Numbered from the stretch's first letter, positions 9,620 through 19,373 are shown. The stretch is DNA of 53,962 bases from Raineya orbicola (GCF_002843425.1 NZ_NKXO01000025.1:1-53962), one strand, 5' to 3'. Notes: a model not told the origin generated them from the letters alone. Numbers and translations: made by a program.

Positions 9620-9677
9620 GCGTACCTTGCTGAAACTTTCATTAATTATAGTGCTTCACTGAAAAAGAAGAAACAAA

Positions 9678-10502
9678 ATGGCAGTAAAGAAATTAAAACC
9701 CGTAACACCCGGGCAACGTTTTAGAATAGCTCCCGTTTTTACGGAAATCACCAAAACTGAGCCCGAAAAATCCTTGCTTGCTCCCCTGAAAAAAACAGGA
9801 GGTCGCAATAACCAAGGAAAAATGACTATGCGTTATATCGGTGGCGGACACAAAAGACGCTATCGTATCATTGATTTCAAACGCGATAAATTTGATGTAT
9901 CAGCACAAGTGCTAAGCATAGAATACGACCCTAATCGTACGGCATACATCGCTTTGGTACAATACGAAGATGGGGAAAAACGTTATATTATCGCTCCCGA
10001 AGGCTTGAAAGTTGGAATGACTATCAAGTCGGGTAAAAACGTAGCCCCTGATTTAGGAAATGCTTTGCCTCTCGGAGAAATGCCTCTTGGTACTATTGTA
10101 CATAACATTGAGTTCAAACCTGGAAAAGGTGGTGGGCTTGCCCGTAGTGCGGGAGCATATGCACAGGTACTCGCCAAAGATGAAAGATATGTTACACTAA
10201 AATTGCCTTCTGGTGAAATGCGTATGGTTCTTGCCACTTGTATGGCTACCGTGGGTAAGGTTTCTAATGCCGACCATATGAACGAACAAATCGGTAAGGC
10301 GGGTAGAAAGCGTTGGATGGGTATCAGACCTCGTACGCGTGGTGTTGCTATGAACCCCGTGGATCACCCTATGGGTGGTGGTGAAGGTAGAGCATCGGGA
10401 GGACACCCTCGCTCTCGCAAAGGTTTGCTTGCCAAAGGTAAGAAAACTCGTAACAAGAAAAAGTATTCTACTCGTTTAATCATCAGCAGACGTAAAAAAT
10501 AA
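9678..10502 (+). CDS. rplB: 50S ribosomal protein L2
   Basis: Ribosomal protein L2, 274 residues, needed for subunit association and peptidyl transferase assembly. The N-terminal [13 protein letters not shown] and the C-terminal [26 protein letters not shown], containing the conserved His of the essential loop, are present. The 58-base gap before it contains a small AGTGCTTCACT hairpin but no convincing promoter. Confidence 0.98.
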   Translation: MAVKKLKPVTPGQRFRIAPVFTEITKTEPEKSLLAPLKKTGGRNNQGKMTMRYIGGGHKRRYRIIDFKRDKFDVSAQVLSIEYDPNRTAYIALVQYEDGEKRYIIAPEGLKVGMTIKSGKNVAPDLGNALPLGEMPLGTIVHNIEFKPGKGGGLARSAGAYAQVLAKDERYVTLKLPSGEMRMVLATCMATVGKVSNADHMNEQIGKAGRKRWMGIRPRTRGVAMNPVDHPMGGGEGRASGGHPRSRKGLLAKGKKTRNKKKYSTRLIISRRKK

Positions 10503-10510
10503 CAAGAAGT

Positions 10511-10789
10511 ATGGGACGCTCACTGAAAAAAGGACCTTACGTAGATTTCAGACTTACCAAAAAAGTCTTGGATATGGAAAAGTCGGGTAAGAAGTCGGTT
10601 ATCAAGACTTGGTCGCGTCGTTCTACCATTTCTCCCGATTTCGTAGGACATACCTTTGCAGTACATAACGGAAACAAATTTATCCCTGTATATGTAACTG
10701 AACAAATGGTTGGTCATAAACTTGGCGAATTTGCCCCTACGCGTACCTTCCGCGGACACGCCGCCAAAAAAGATAAAGGTAAAAAGTAA
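10511..10789 (+). CDS. rpsS: 30S ribosomal protein S19
   Basis: Ribosomal protein S19, 92 residues, in the head of the small subunit next to S13. The start [19 protein letters not shown] and the core [34 protein letters not shown]-type block are clear. It follows rplB by 8 bases in the usual order; a 48-base gap separates it from rplV. Confidence 0.98.
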   Translation: MGRSLKKGPYVDFRLTKKVLDMEKSGKKSVIKTWSRRSTISPDFVGHTFAVHNGNKFIPVYVTEQMVGHKLGEFAPTRTFRGHAAKKDKGKK

Positions 10790-10837
10790 TGTATGGAATG
10801 GAGGATACTCCGAAAAACCTCTTAAAAACAACAAAGT

Positions 10838-11221
10838 ATGGAAGCAGTTGCTAAACTTAGAAATGTACCTACTTCGCCTCGCAAAATGAAACTTGTGGTG
10901 GATTTAATTCGTGGTATGGAGGTAGGACAAGCCCTGAATGTACTCAAATATCAGCCCAATCACGCCGCTCGTAGCCTTGAAAAACTTTTGCTTTCAGCAG
11001 TGGCAAATTGGCAACAGCACAACCCCGATACCAGATTGGAAGATGCTGATTTGTTTGTAAAGACTATTTTCGTAGGACACGGCAGAATGCTCAAACGTCT
11101 TCGCCCTGCTCCACAAGGCAGAGCTCATCGTATTCGTAAGCGTTCTAACCACGTAACCGTGATTATTGATGATAGAAACGCATTGTTTGCTCCTTCTCTT
11201 GATAAACTCGTAAATGAATAA
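10838..11221 (+). CDS. rplV: 50S ribosomal protein L22
   Basis: Ribosomal protein L22, 127 residues. The start [20 protein letters not shown] and the tunnel-lining beta hairpin with [19 protein letters not shown] (about residues 75-95) are present; macrolide resistance changes usually affect this loop, which looks wild-type here. It lies 5 bases before rpsC. Confidence 0.98.
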   Translation: MEAVAKLRNVPTSPRKMKLVVDLIRGMEVGQALNVLKYQPNHAARSLEKLLLSAVANWQQHNPDTRLEDADLFVKTIFVGHGRMLKRLRPAPQGRAHRIRKRSNHVTVIIDDRNALFAPSLDKLVNE

Positions 11222-11226
11222 ACACA

Positions 11227-11958
11227 ATGGGACAAAAAACGCATCCGATAGGTTTCAGATTAGGTATTACCAAAGGTTGGGAATCTAATTGGTTCGGTGG
11301 AAAAGATTTCCCTGAAAAATTAGTAGAAGATGAAAAAATCAGAAAATACGTTGAAGCACGTGTTCCCAAAGGAGGCATTGCTCGTATCCTGATTGAACGT
11401 ACCTTGAAACGTATTACACTTACTATCCAAACTGCTCGTCCCGGCGTGGTGATTGGCAAAGGAGGTAACGAAGTAGATAAAATCAAGGAAGAACTTAAAA
11501 AGCTAACTGGCAAAGATATTCAAATCAATATCTTTGAAATAGAACGCCCTGAAAAAGATGCTCGCTTGGTAGCCGATACCATTGCACAGCAAATCAGAGC
11601 TCGTGTTTCGTATCGTAGAGCTATGAAACAGGCAATAGCGGCGGCTATGCGTGTAGGTGTGGAAGGTATCAAGGTGAAAGTTTCGGGTCGTTTGGGTGGT
11701 GCCGATATGGCTCGTACTGAGCAATATAAAGAAGGGCGTATCCCTTTGCATACTTTGCGTGCCGATATTGATTATGCGGTGGCAGAAGCAGATACCGTAT
11801 ATGGTAAAATTGGTGTAAAAGTTTGGATTTTCAAGGGTGAAATTTACGGAAAACCCAATCTTTATCCGGGTCTTTCAGAAGAGGCTTCTTCTTTGAAAGA
11901 AAATCGAAAAAAAGGCGGTAGTGGTGGAGGAAAGAAAAGAAGAAGAAAAGAAAAGTAA
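11227..11958 (+). CDS. rpsC: 30S ribosomal protein S3
   Basis: Ribosomal protein S3, 243 residues, at the mRNA entry channel. The start [20 protein letters not shown], the KH type II domain with [17 protein letters not shown] (about residues 75-95), and the C-terminal domain [20 protein letters not shown] are intact. A basic, glycine-rich tail ([14 protein letters not shown]) ends it. A structured 81-base gap follows before rplP, unusual in this otherwise tight operon. Confidence 0.98.
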   Translation: MGQKTHPIGFRLGITKGWESNWFGGKDFPEKLVEDEKIRKYVEARVPKGGIARILIERTLKRITLTIQTARPGVVIGKGGNEVDKIKEELKKLTGKDIQINIFEIERPEKDARLVADTIAQQIRARVSYRRAMKQAIAAAMRVGVEGIKVKVSGRLGGADMARTEQYKEGRIPLHTLRADIDYAVAEADTVYGKIGVKVWIFKGEIYGKPNLYPGLSEEASSLKENRKKGGSGGGKKRRRKEK

Positions 11959-11964
11959 GCCTTA

Positions 11965-12004
11965 AGCCTTCGGTTCAATGCCGTTACCATTGAGCAAGGA
12001 GGCT
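11965..12004 (+). promoter_or_regulatory. Intercistronic two-stem hairpin between rpsC and rplP
   Basis: AGCCT (11965-11969) pairs with AGGCT (12000-12004), and inside it TCAATG (11975-11980) pairs with CATTGA (11988-11993) around a 7-base loop. The element fills most of the 81-base gap between S3 and L16. There is no T run after it, so it is not an ordinary terminator; RNA processing or ribosomal-protein feedback are possible roles. Confidence 0.45.
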
Positions 12005-12039
12005 TTCGTTATGTGGTTACCTATTAAACGAAAAGAGCA

Positions 12040-12462
12040 ATGTTACAACCAAAAAGAACCAAATACAGAAAACAGCAAAAAGGACGTGTGAAAGGCATTG
12101 CTACACGTGGAGCAGAAATTGCTTTTGGCTCTTTTGCTATCAAATCTTTGGAAGCGGCTTGGATTACGGCTCGCCAAATTGAAGCGGCTCGTATTTCAAT
12201 GACTCGCGAAATGAAACGTGAAGGACAAGTTTGGATACGCATATTCCCCGATAAACCTGTAACCAAAAAGCCTGCCGAAGTGCGTATGGGTAAGGGGAAA
12301 GGGGCTCCTGAATATTGGGTAGCTTGCGTGAAACCGGGTACTATTCTTTTTGAAATTGCAGGCGTAAAACAAGAGGTTGCCCAAGAGGCTCTCAGGCTTG
12401 CCGCTCAGAAACTACCCGTGAAAACCAAATTTGTTGTGCGTAGAGATTATGTTGAATCTTAA
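12040..12462 (+). CDS. rplP: 50S ribosomal protein L16
   Basis: Ribosomal protein L16, 140 residues, near the A-site tRNA elbow. The start [19 protein letters not shown] and the block [20 protein letters not shown] around residues 75-95, with the Arg that is hydroxylated in some bacteria, are conserved. Position after rpsC and before rpmC is the standard order. Confidence 0.98.
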   Translation: MLQPKRTKYRKQQKGRVKGIATRGAEIAFGSFAIKSLEAAWITARQIEAARISMTREMKREGQVWIRIFPDKPVTKKPAEVRMGKGKGAPEYWVACVKPGTILFEIAGVKQEVAQEALRLAAQKLPVKTKFVVRRDYVES

Positions 12463-12474
12463 TGCTTGTGTGTT

Positions 12475-12669
12475 ATGAAAGCAATGGAATTAAAAAAACT
12501 CTCTTTGGAAGAGTTGAAAGAGAAACTGGCAGAGGAAAGAGATGCTCTCTTAAAACTGAAAATGGCTCACGCTATCGCTCCCATAGAAAATCCTATGCGT
12601 TTGCGTGAGGCTCGCAAAGTTGTAGCTCGTATTCAGACGGTTATCAGACAGAAAGAACTCGGAAAATAA
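12475..12669 (+). CDS. rpmC: 50S ribosomal protein L29
   Basis: Ribosomal protein L29, 64 residues from the ATG at 12475 ([18 protein letters not shown]). The helical hairpin and the motif [19 protein letters not shown] are typical. A TTG at 12466 in the same frame would add three residues, and an ATG at 12484 would remove three; the chosen start best matches the family. Confidence 0.95.
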   Translation: MKAMELKKLSLEELKEKLAEERDALLKLKMAHAIAPIENPMRLREARKVVARIQTVIRQKELGK

Positions 12670-12676
12670 GAAAATT

Positions 12677-12946
12677 ATGGAACAGACTGCCGTTGAACGA
12701 AATGCCCGTAAAGAAAAAGTTGGCAAAGTAGTTAGCAATAAAATGCAAAAATCTATCGTAGTTGCCGTAGAGCGTAGAGTGAAGCACCCTATTTATGGTA
12801 AGTTTATGAAAAAAACTACCAAGTTTATGGCTCACGACGAAAAGAACGAGTGTAATATCGGTGATGTGGTCAGAATTATGGAAACCAGACCACTTAGCAA
12901 ACGCAAACGTTGGAGATTAGTTGAAATCATTGAAAAAGCCAAGTAA
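12677..12946 (+). CDS. rpsQ: 30S ribosomal protein S17
   Basis: Ribosomal protein S17, 89 residues, a primary 16S rRNA binding protein. The OB-fold motifs [32 protein letters not shown]-type and [22 protein letters not shown]-type blocks are both intact. It lies 7 bases after rpmC and 2 bases before rplN. Confidence 0.97.
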   Translation: MEQTAVERNARKEKVGKVVSNKMQKSIVVAVERRVKHPIYGKFMKKTTKFMAHDEKNECNIGDVVRIMETRPLSKRKRWRLVEIIEKAK

Positions 12947-12948
12947 TT

Positions 12949-13317
12949 ATGATACGCCAAGAATCAAGATTAAATGTGGCTGATAACAGCGGTGCCAAAG
13001 AAGTGCTTTGTATCCGTATTTTAGGCGGTACAGGCAAAAAATATGCAACCGTAGGCGATAAAATTGTTGTTACCGTAAAATCGGCTATCCCTTCGGGTAA
13101 CATCAAGAAAGGGGCAATTTCGCGTGCTGTTATCGTAAGAACTAAAAAAGAAGTACGCCGTAAAGACGGCTCTTACATTCGTTTTGAAGACAATGCCGCT
13201 GTATTGCTCAATAACCAAGACGAACCTCGTGGAACACGTATTTTCGGTCCTGTGGCTCGTGAATTGCGTGAAAAACAATTTATGAAAATCGTTTCATTAG
13301 CCCCCGAAGTATTGTAA
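12949..13317 (+). CDS. rplN: 50S ribosomal protein L14
   Basis: Ribosomal protein L14, 122 residues, on the subunit interface and the docking site of RsfS. The start [19 protein letters not shown] and the C-terminal [24 protein letters not shown] block are canonical. In standard spc operons L14 is the first gene; here it is in the middle of one continuous cluster. Confidence 0.98.
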   Translation: MIRQESRLNVADNSGAKEVLCIRILGGTGKKYATVGDKIVVTVKSAIPSGNIKKGAISRAVIVRTKKEVRRKDGSYIRFEDNAAVLLNNQDEPRGTRIFGPVARELREKQFMKIVSLAPEVL

Positions 13318-13322
13318 GCATT

Positions 13323-13664
13323 ATGGAAAGAAAGTTCAATAAACAGAAAAAATACCACATCAAAACTGGTGATATGGTTTTGGTGATTGCAGGTGATGAG
13401 AAAGGTAAAAAAGGTAAGGTTATTAAGATGCTTACCGAAAAAGACCGTGCCATTGTGGAGGGTTTAAATATTGTAAAAAGGCACGTTAAACCTTCGGCTA
13501 CTAATCCGCAAGGGGGAATTGTAGAAAAGGAAGCGGGTATTCATATCAGCAACCTAATGCTCATAGACCCCAAAACAGGCGAACCTACCCGTACAGGTAG
13601 AAGACGCAACGATAAAGGCAAATTACAACGTTATTCTAAAAAAACTAACGAATTTATACAATAA
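13323..13664 (+). CDS. rplX: 50S ribosomal protein L24
   Basis: Ribosomal protein L24, 113 residues, an assembly initiator for the large subunit. The KOW motif is in [22 protein letters not shown] (residues about 13-34), followed by [12 protein letters not shown]. Its stop overlaps the start of rplE by one base (TAATG), suggesting translational coupling. Confidence 0.97.
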   Translation: MERKFNKQKKYHIKTGDMVLVIAGDEKGKKGKVIKMLTEKDRAIVEGLNIVKRHVKPSATNPQGGIVEKEAGIHISNLMLIDPKTGEPTRTGRRRNDKGKLQRYSKKTNEFIQ

Positions 13665-14221
13665 TGGCAACAACTCCTAGGCTGAAAGAAAAGTATTTGA
13701 AGGAAATCGTCCCTGCCCTAAAGGAGCAGTTTGGCTACAAATCTGTAATGCAAGTTCCTCGCATTACTAAAATTGTCATCAATAAAGGTATTGGTGCTGC
13801 CGTAGCCGACAAGAAGCTCGTTGAACAGGGAGTAGAAGAACTCACAATGATTACAGGGCAAAAAGCTGTGCCTACTTTTGCTAAAAAGGCTATTTCCAAT
13901 TTCAAACTCCGTGAAAATATGCCTATCGGTGCAAGAGTAACCCTTCGTGGTAATATTATGTATGAGTTCTTGGATAGATTGATGACTATCGCCTTGCCTC
14001 GTGTAAGGGATTTCAAAGGAGTAAGTGACAAAAGTTTTGATGGCAGAGGAAATTACACTTTGGGTGTAAAAGAGCAAATCATTTTCCCTGAAATTAGTAT
14101 TGATAAAGTAAATCGTATTTCAGGAATGGATATTACTTTTGTAACTACTGCCGAAACCGATAAAGAAGCCTACGAATTGCTCAAAGCGTTCGGTATGCCT
14201 TTTGCAAACTTGAAAAAATAA
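13664..14221 (+). CDS. rplE: 50S ribosomal protein L5
   Basis: Ribosomal protein L5, 185 residues, which binds 5S rRNA and contacts P-site tRNA. The start [26 protein letters not shown] and motifs such as [20 protein letters not shown] and [19 protein letters not shown] are characteristic. It is coupled to rplX by a one-base overlap. Confidence 0.98.
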   Translation: MATTPRLKEKYLKEIVPALKEQFGYKSVMQVPRITKIVINKGIGAAVADKKLVEQGVEELTMITGQKAVPTFAKKAISNFKLRENMPIGARVTLRGNIMYEFLDRLMTIALPRVRDFKGVSDKSFDGRGNYTLGVKEQIIFPEISIDKVNRISGMDITFVTTAETDKEAYELLKAFGMPFANLKK

Positions 14222-14234
14222 TTAAACCAAACTT

Positions 14235-14504
14235 ATGGCAAAAGAATCTATCAAAGCACGTGAGCGAAAAAGAGAAAGATTAGTAGCTCGCTACGCCGCC
14301 AAACGCAAAGCTCTCAAAGAAGCAGGAGACTATGAGGCTCTAGATAAACTGCCTCGTAATGCCTCGCCTGTACGTTTGCATAATCGTTGCAAAATTACAG
14401 GTCGCCCCAAAGGTTACATTCGCCGATTTGGAATTTCAAGGGTCTTGCTTCGTCAGTGGGCTTTGGAAGGCAAATTGCCCGGTGTAAAAAAAGCAAGTTG
14501 GTAA
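14235..14504 (+). CDS. rpsN: 30S ribosomal protein S14 (zinc-independent form)
   Basis: Ribosomal protein S14, 89 residues, of the longer zinc-independent type, because the CxxC...CxxC zinc ligands are absent. The conserved C-terminal block [20 protein letters not shown] is present. It is the last gene of the cluster: a strong terminator follows immediately and rpsH, rplF and the rest of the spc operon are not next to it. Confidence 0.97.
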   Translation: MAKESIKARERKRERLVARYAAKRKALKEAGDYEALDKLPRNASPVRLHNRCKITGRPKGYIRRFGISRVLLRQWALEGKLPGVKKASW

Positions 14505-14512
14505 AAAAATTC

Positions 14513-14547
14513 AGACACAAAATTCCAAAAAGTTTTGTGTCTTTTTT
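14513..14547 (+). terminator. Rho-independent terminator of the ribosomal operon
   Basis: GACACAAAA (14514-14522) pairs perfectly with TTTTGTGTC (14533-14541) around a 10-base loop, followed by TTTTTT. It lies 9 bases after the rpsN stop codon and clearly ends the operon. Confidence 0.92.
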
Positions 14548-14589
14548 ATGTTTTTGATTTTGGAAAAATGAAGTATTAGTCGGGGTAGA

Positions 14590-16575
14590 TTATTTGGTTT
14601 TAGTCAGGATTTCAAATTCCACACGGCGGTTAAGTTTTTTATCTTCGGCGGTTTTTTCTACCACAATGGGGCGGGTACTGCCATAGCCAATAGCATCTAT
14701 ACGGCTGGGTGAAATTTTACCTTTTTCTACAATATAATTTTTGATAGCATCGGCACGGGCTTGCGAAAGTTTAAGATTAGCCTCATCATTGCCGTCAGAG
14801 TCAGTATGTCCGCTGATTTTAATACGAATATTGGGGTGGTCTGCCATAAAGTGAACTACCTTATCTAAATCGGATTGCATTTCAGGCTTGATTTCTGCAC
14901 TACCCCCTTCAAATTCCAATGAAGCAAATTTCCATTTATTAAAGCGAATAGCTTCCCCTTGCAAATCCATTTGTGTATCGCCTGTAAGGAAAAACTTTTT
15001 CTCAATCCTGAAAAAATCATCTCCCGTAATAATCACAAGGTAGTTATTATTCTTGCGTAATTGAAATTCATACGAACCATCGGGGCGTAGATACTGAGGG
15101 GCAATTTCAATACCATTATCTAAATCAATAATGGAAACAATTCCTTGAAAAGGATTACCAGTTTGGCGATCTACGACTTTACCTTTGAAAACTACCGTAG
15201 CATCAGGCTTTGCTTCCATAGGTACAGGAAAAGAGAATAGATTGAGATTATCGGGTTCATCTTCCGTGGCTTTGGCGTAGTACAAATACTTGGCTTGGTG
15301 GTCAATTGTAAAATAATATTCATCAGCATTACTATTGACAAGCGGACCTACATTGAAAGGCTCTTGCCAACGCCCAAAAAGTTTGTAAGATTTATAAATA
15401 TCAAAACCGCCAAAATTAACCAAATGCCCATTAGAACTAAAATATAGCACATCGTATATGGGATGCACGTAAGGGCTTACCTCACTGCCACGTGTATTGA
15501 TAGTGGGACCTAAATTTTGGGCTTTAGCCCAAGAACCATCAGGTAATTTGTAAGTGAAATAAATATCTGAAAGCCCAAATCCCCCCAATCTATCAGAGGC
15601 AAAATATAAGGTATCCTCATTTTTAGAAAGAGCAGGGTGTGAGTCCCAAGCTACACTATTGACATTGATACCTAAATTTTGAACTTTCCAAGTGCTATCA
15701 GGCTGTAAATAAGCTACGTAAATATCACAATTGCCATAGCAATCGGGGGCATCACAACGAGAAAAATACAGTGTTTTGCCGTCTTTACTCAAATGTGCAG
15801 ACCCTTCGTTATAGCCTGTATTTAGTCCTTTGAACTCTTTGGCTTCAGCCCAGTATCCGTCTATTTTACGAGAAAAATAAAGGTCTTCGTTTGCTTTGGT
15901 TTCACGCTTGATAGCCATCACCTGCTTTTCTTTGCGTTTGGAGCTAAAAATGATGAGGCTGTCATTTTGTCTTGCGAAGGTTGTGGGGGCGTAATCGGCT
16001 TTGGTAGAATTGACGGCAAAATCCATTTCCAAAAGCAAGGCTTCGGGGGGCATTAGGGTATCAACAAGTTTGCGATATTCTACAAGTTCATAGTAGTATT
16101 CAATTGGTACGTAGTAAATTTTCTGATTGACGGTCATACTATCAAAATGTAATTCTATGGCTTTTACTTCGCTACCTTTGTGATGTTTGAGAATAGTTCT
16201 GTAAAGGCTTTTGGAGGCTTCAAAATCATCTAATAATTCTATCATTTTAGCCAAAATCCACATCTTTTCTGCGTCGCGATAGAAGTTTTCAATACCAAAG
16301 CTCTTGACATAGTCAAAAAGTAAAGGATAAGCCTCTTTATATTTGTGATTTTTAATGAGTTTTTCTATTTTTTGCCATTTTTTTTCATCAGAATAATATT
16401 TGGTAGAGTTGATTTTGGGGAACTCAAATACGCTTTCAGAATGTTTGCCTACAACGGGGTCTTTGACTTTTACAACCCCTTGCGATTTTATTTTATCGGG
16501 CTGGGCTTGTAAAAAATGGATAGAAAGTACAAAGAAAAAAATACCTATTCGCCAACGATAAATCATAGTTTGCAT
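14590..16575 (-). CDS. PorE-like protein: TPR, beta-propeller, CRD and OmpA domains
   Basis: A 661-residue exported envelope protein. After a signal peptide (cleavage near FLQAQ) come TPR-like helices (about 55-120), WD40-like PD40 blades (repeats such as LYFSRCDAPDCYGNCDIYVA, LYFASDRLGGFGLSDIYF and LYFSSN...GGFDIYKSY, about 190-450), a carboxypeptidase-regulatory-like domain (VVFKGKVVDRQTGNPFQGI, about 470) and an OmpA C-terminal peptidoglycan-binding domain (ISGHTDSDGNDEANLKLSQARA, about 590). This order is the one known for PorE of the type IX secretion system, although PorE is a lipoprotein and no lipobox is visible here. The role is therefore probable, not certain. Alternative ATG at 16566. 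Confidence 0.8.
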   Translation of the reverse strand: MQTMIYRWRIGIFFFVLSIHFLQAQPDKIKSQGVVKVKDPVVGKHSESVFEFPKINSTKYYSDEKKWQKIEKLIKNHKYKEAYPLLFDYVKSFGIENFYRDAEKMWILAKMIELLDDFEASKSLYRTILKHHKGSEVKAIELHFDSMTVNQKIYYVPIEYYYELVEYRKLVDTLMPPEALLLEMDFAVNSTKADYAPTTFARQNDSLIIFSSKRKEKQVMAIKRETKANEDLYFSRKIDGYWAEAKEFKGLNTGYNEGSAHLSKDGKTLYFSRCDAPDCYGNCDIYVAYLQPDSTWKVQNLGINVNSVAWDSHPALSKNEDTLYFASDRLGGFGLSDIYFTYKLPDGSWAKAQNLGPTINTRGSEVSPYVHPIYDVLYFSSNGHLVNFGGFDIYKSYKLFGRWQEPFNVGPLVNSNADEYYFTIDHQAKYLYYAKATEDEPDNLNLFSFPVPMEAKPDATVVFKGKVVDRQTGNPFQGIVSIIDLDNGIEIAPQYLRPDGSYEFQLRKNNNYLVIITGDDFFRIEKKFFLTGDTQMDLQGEAIRFNKWKFASLEFEGGSAEIKPEMQSDLDKVVHFMADHPNIRIKISGHTDSDGNDEANLKLSQARADAIKNYIVEKGKISPSRIDAIGYGSTRPIVVEKTAEDKKLNRRVEFEILTKTK

Positions 16576-16881
16576 TGTATTATGAAATAACTTGCTTTGC
16601 GTAAAGTCTGTGATTTTTGCTTATCAATTTGTAAAATTAGTAAAAAAACTAATTTTTTGCTAAAAACTTACAAAAAAATCATTTATCTGACTTTCTGCCC
16701 TGCCACCTCTTTTTGGCACAATAATTGAAATTACTTATTTTTGCTAAATTTTTCAATCAAGCACATACCAAAATGATATTTAAGCAGGTTTATATTCAGA
16801 ATTACCTGCAAATTTCTCACATATTCTTAAATGACTTTTTGTCAGTTCCTTTTTGGTTGATTAAGCAAAAATCGTTCTACA
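16576..16881. other. Divergent intergenic region between the PorE-like gene and lon
   Basis: This 306-base region holds nested inverted repeats, TTTGTAA (16628-16634) with TTACAAA (16668-16674) and, inside them, AAAATTAGT (16633-16641) with ACTAATTTT (16648-16656). The lon promoter follows. A 60-codon open frame at 16725-16907 overlaps the promoter, has no recognisable features and is unlikely to be a gene. The rest is A/T-rich leader. Confidence 0.5.
16712..16743 (+). promoter_or_regulatory. Promoter of lon
   Basis: TTTG (16712-16715), a 20-base spacer and TATTTTTG (16736-16743) give a full match to the Bacteroidota -33/-7 pattern. The start of transcription would be near 16750, giving an untranslated leader of about 130 bases before the lon ATG. 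Confidence 0.65.
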
Positions 16882-19362
16882 ATGACAAAGAAAGCAAAAA
16901 AAAATAATTCAACATTTTTGAAGGAAAATGGAAATGATACTGGTGTAGAGATAATTTCTATTTTTGGTGAAGGTGATCAAAATAACGAAAAAATACCCGA
17001 AGAGATTGGGATTTTAGCTCTCCGCAATACGGTTCTTTATCCGGGAGTGGTTGTTCCTGTTACGGTGAGCCGAAAAAAGGCGATTCGTTTGGTTAAAAAA
17101 GTAAATAAGGGTGATAAAATATTAGGAGTAGTAGCTCTTAAAAATCCGAATGTAGAAGAGCCCACTGCTCAAGATTTGTACCATATAGGTACTTTGGGGC
17201 ATATTCTCAAAACTATCAATATGCCTGATGGCAGTATGACTATCATCATACAGGGGCGTGGGCGTTTTGAAATTCAGCGATTTTTGCGTGAGGAGCCTTA
17301 TTTTTGGGCAAAAATAGAGGGGTTACCTGAAAAATTCCCAATGCAGTATTCTCGCGAAGTAAAAGCCCTGATAGCTTCTTTGAAGGAGGCGGCTATCAAA
17401 ATTTTGAAACTCAACCCTGATATTCCACAGGAGGCTCAAATTGCTGTGGATAACATTGAATCCTTGCCTTTTCTTACACACTTTTTGGCTTCCAACCTCA
17501 ATGCTGAATTGCACGAAAAGCAACAACTCTTGGAAATCAGCGATGGTGTAGAAAGAGCTACCAAGCTATTAGAACTGATGCTCCGAGAAGTGCAAATGCT
17601 CGAGTTGAAACACGAAATTCAAAGCAAAGCACATTCCGATATTGAACAACAACAACGTGATTACTTTTTACGCCAACAGCTCAAAGTACTGCAAGATGAA
17701 CTCGGTGATGAGGCAGGCGGTGTAAAAATTGATGAACTTCGTCAGAAAGCCGCTCAAAAAAAGTGGAACGAGCAAGTCGCTAAACATTTTGAACGAGAAC
17801 TCGTGCGTTTGCAACGTGCCAACCCCGCCTCGCCCGAATATGCTATCAATCTCAATTACATTGAGCTACTATTAGATTTGCCTTGGGGCGAATACTCGGA
17901 AGATAATTTAGACCTGAAGAACGCTCAAAGAATTTTGGACGAAGACCATTATGGCTTAGAAAAGGTCAAAGAAAGAATTTTAGAATATTTGGCAGTTTTG
18001 AAGCTCAAAAAAGATTTACGAGGACCTATTCTTTGCCTTTACGGACCCCCCGGCGTAGGAAAAACCTCTTTGGGGCGTTCTATTGCAAAATCTTTGGGCA
18101 GAAAATATGTACGTATGTCTTTGGGTGGTTTGCACGACGAAGCCGAAATTCGTGGGCATCGCAAAACTTATATTGGTGCTATGCCGGGTAAATTCATTAG
18201 TAGTATCAAAAAAGCAGGCACTTCCAATCCCGTGATGATACTTGATGAAATTGATAAAATTGGTGCTGATTACAAAGGCGACCCCGCTTCGGCACTTTTG
18301 GAAGTGTTAGACCCCGAACAAAATAGCACTTTCGTTGATAACTACTTGGAAGTAGAATATGACCTTTCCAAAGTCTTGTTTATTGCTACTGCTAATACTT
18401 TGGATACCATTCACCCCGCCTTGCGTGATAGAATGGAAATTATTGAAATCAGTGGTTATACCACAGAAGAGAAATTGGAAATAGCTAAAAAACACCTCAT
18501 TCCTAAACAAAGACAAGAAAATGGCTTGACTGCCCGCCAAGTGAGCTTTTCGGATAGTGCTATTCAGACTATTATTGAAAACTACACTCGCGAATCGGGG
18601 GTGAGAAATTTGGAGCGAAAAATTGGGGCAGTTATGCGTAAGGTAGCTAAATCGGTAGCTTTAGAAGAACCTTATGCCAAAAAAATAACCCCCGAAGTGG
18701 TAGAAAAATTGTTAGGCTCACCTACTTTCGACAAAGAAATTTACGAAAATGACGAAATCGCAGGTATCGTTACAGGACTTGCTTGGACTGCCACAGGCGG
18801 CGAAATTCTGTTCGTTGAAGCCTCTTTGAGCAAGGGTAAAGGCAAACTCACTATTTCGGGGCAATTGGGCGAGGTAATGAAAGAATCTGTTACGGCGGCT
18901 CTTTCTTACCTGAAAGCTCACGCCCACAAATACCAAATAGACCATCGCCTCTTTGGACAATACGATTTGCATATTCACGTGCCTGCGGGAGCTGTTCCCA
19001 AAGATGGTCCTTCGGCAGGAATTACCATACTTACTGCCTTGGCATCTGCTTTTACGCAAAGAAAAGTGAAAGAAAAATTAGCTATGACAGGCGAAATTAC
19101 TTTAAGAGGTAAAGTTTTGCCTATTGGGGGCGTAAAAGAAAAACTTTTAGCCGCTATCAGAGCTGGTATCAAAGAGGTTATTTTGCCCAAACGCAATGAA
19201 AAAGATGTCAAAGAAATTCCAGCTCATTACCTGAAAGACTTGCAAATTCATTACGTAGATACCGCACAAGAAGTGCTTTCACTTGCTTTGCTTTCGCAAA
19301 AAGTGGCTAATGCCATAGAGTTTGAAATCTCCGAAAACGAGAAAATGCCTCTGAATGCTTAA
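16882..19362 (+). CDS. lon: ATP-dependent protease Lon
   Basis: Cytoplasmic AAA+ serine protease that removes misfolded and regulatory proteins. In 826 residues it has the N-terminal LON substrate domain (IGILALRNTVLYPGVVVPVTV, from about 40), coiled helices, a Walker A motif GPPGVGKTS with Lys 394, a Walker B ending in ILDEIDKIG, and the protease domain with catalytic Ser 711 in DGPSAGIT and Lys 752 in GGVKEK. The strongly charged start MTKKAKKNNSTF is not conserved. It probably shares a transcript with the acyltransferase gene 11 bases downstream. Confidence 0.97.
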   Translation: MTKKAKKNNSTFLKENGNDTGVEIISIFGEGDQNNEKIPEEIGILALRNTVLYPGVVVPVTVSRKKAIRLVKKVNKGDKILGVVALKNPNVEEPTAQDLYHIGTLGHILKTINMPDGSMTIIIQGRGRFEIQRFLREEPYFWAKIEGLPEKFPMQYSREVKALIASLKEAAIKILKLNPDIPQEAQIAVDNIESLPFLTHFLASNLNAELHEKQQLLEISDGVERATKLLELMLREVQMLELKHEIQSKAHSDIEQQQRDYFLRQQLKVLQDELGDEAGGVKIDELRQKAAQKKWNEQVAKHFERELVRLQRANPASPEYAINLNYIELLLDLPWGEYSEDNLDLKNAQRILDEDHYGLEKVKERILEYLAVLKLKKDLRGPILCLYGPPGVGKTSLGRSIAKSLGRKYVRMSLGGLHDEAEIRGHRKTYIGAMPGKFISSIKKAGTSNPVMILDEIDKIGADYKGDPASALLEVLDPEQNSTFVDNYLEVEYDLSKVLFIATANTLDTIHPALRDRMEIIEISGYTTEEKLEIAKKHLIPKQRQENGLTARQVSFSDSAIQTIIENYTRESGVRNLERKIGAVMRKVAKSVALEEPYAKKITPEVVEKLLGSPTFDKEIYENDEIAGIVTGLAWTATGGEILFVEASLSKGKGKLTISGQLGEVMKESVTAALSYLKAHAHKYQIDHRLFGQYDLHIHVPAGAVPKDGPSAGITILTALASAFTQRKVKEKLAMTGEITLRGKVLPIGGVKEKLLAAIRAGIKEVILPKRNEKDVKEIPAHYLKDLQIHYVDTAQEVLSLALLSQKVANAIEFEISENEKMPLNA

Positions 19363-19373
19363 TTTTCTGAATA

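Noticed and set aside
16725-16907. 60-codon frame before lon
   Set aside because: It overlaps the lon promoter and its start, is low in complexity and has no signal or domain.
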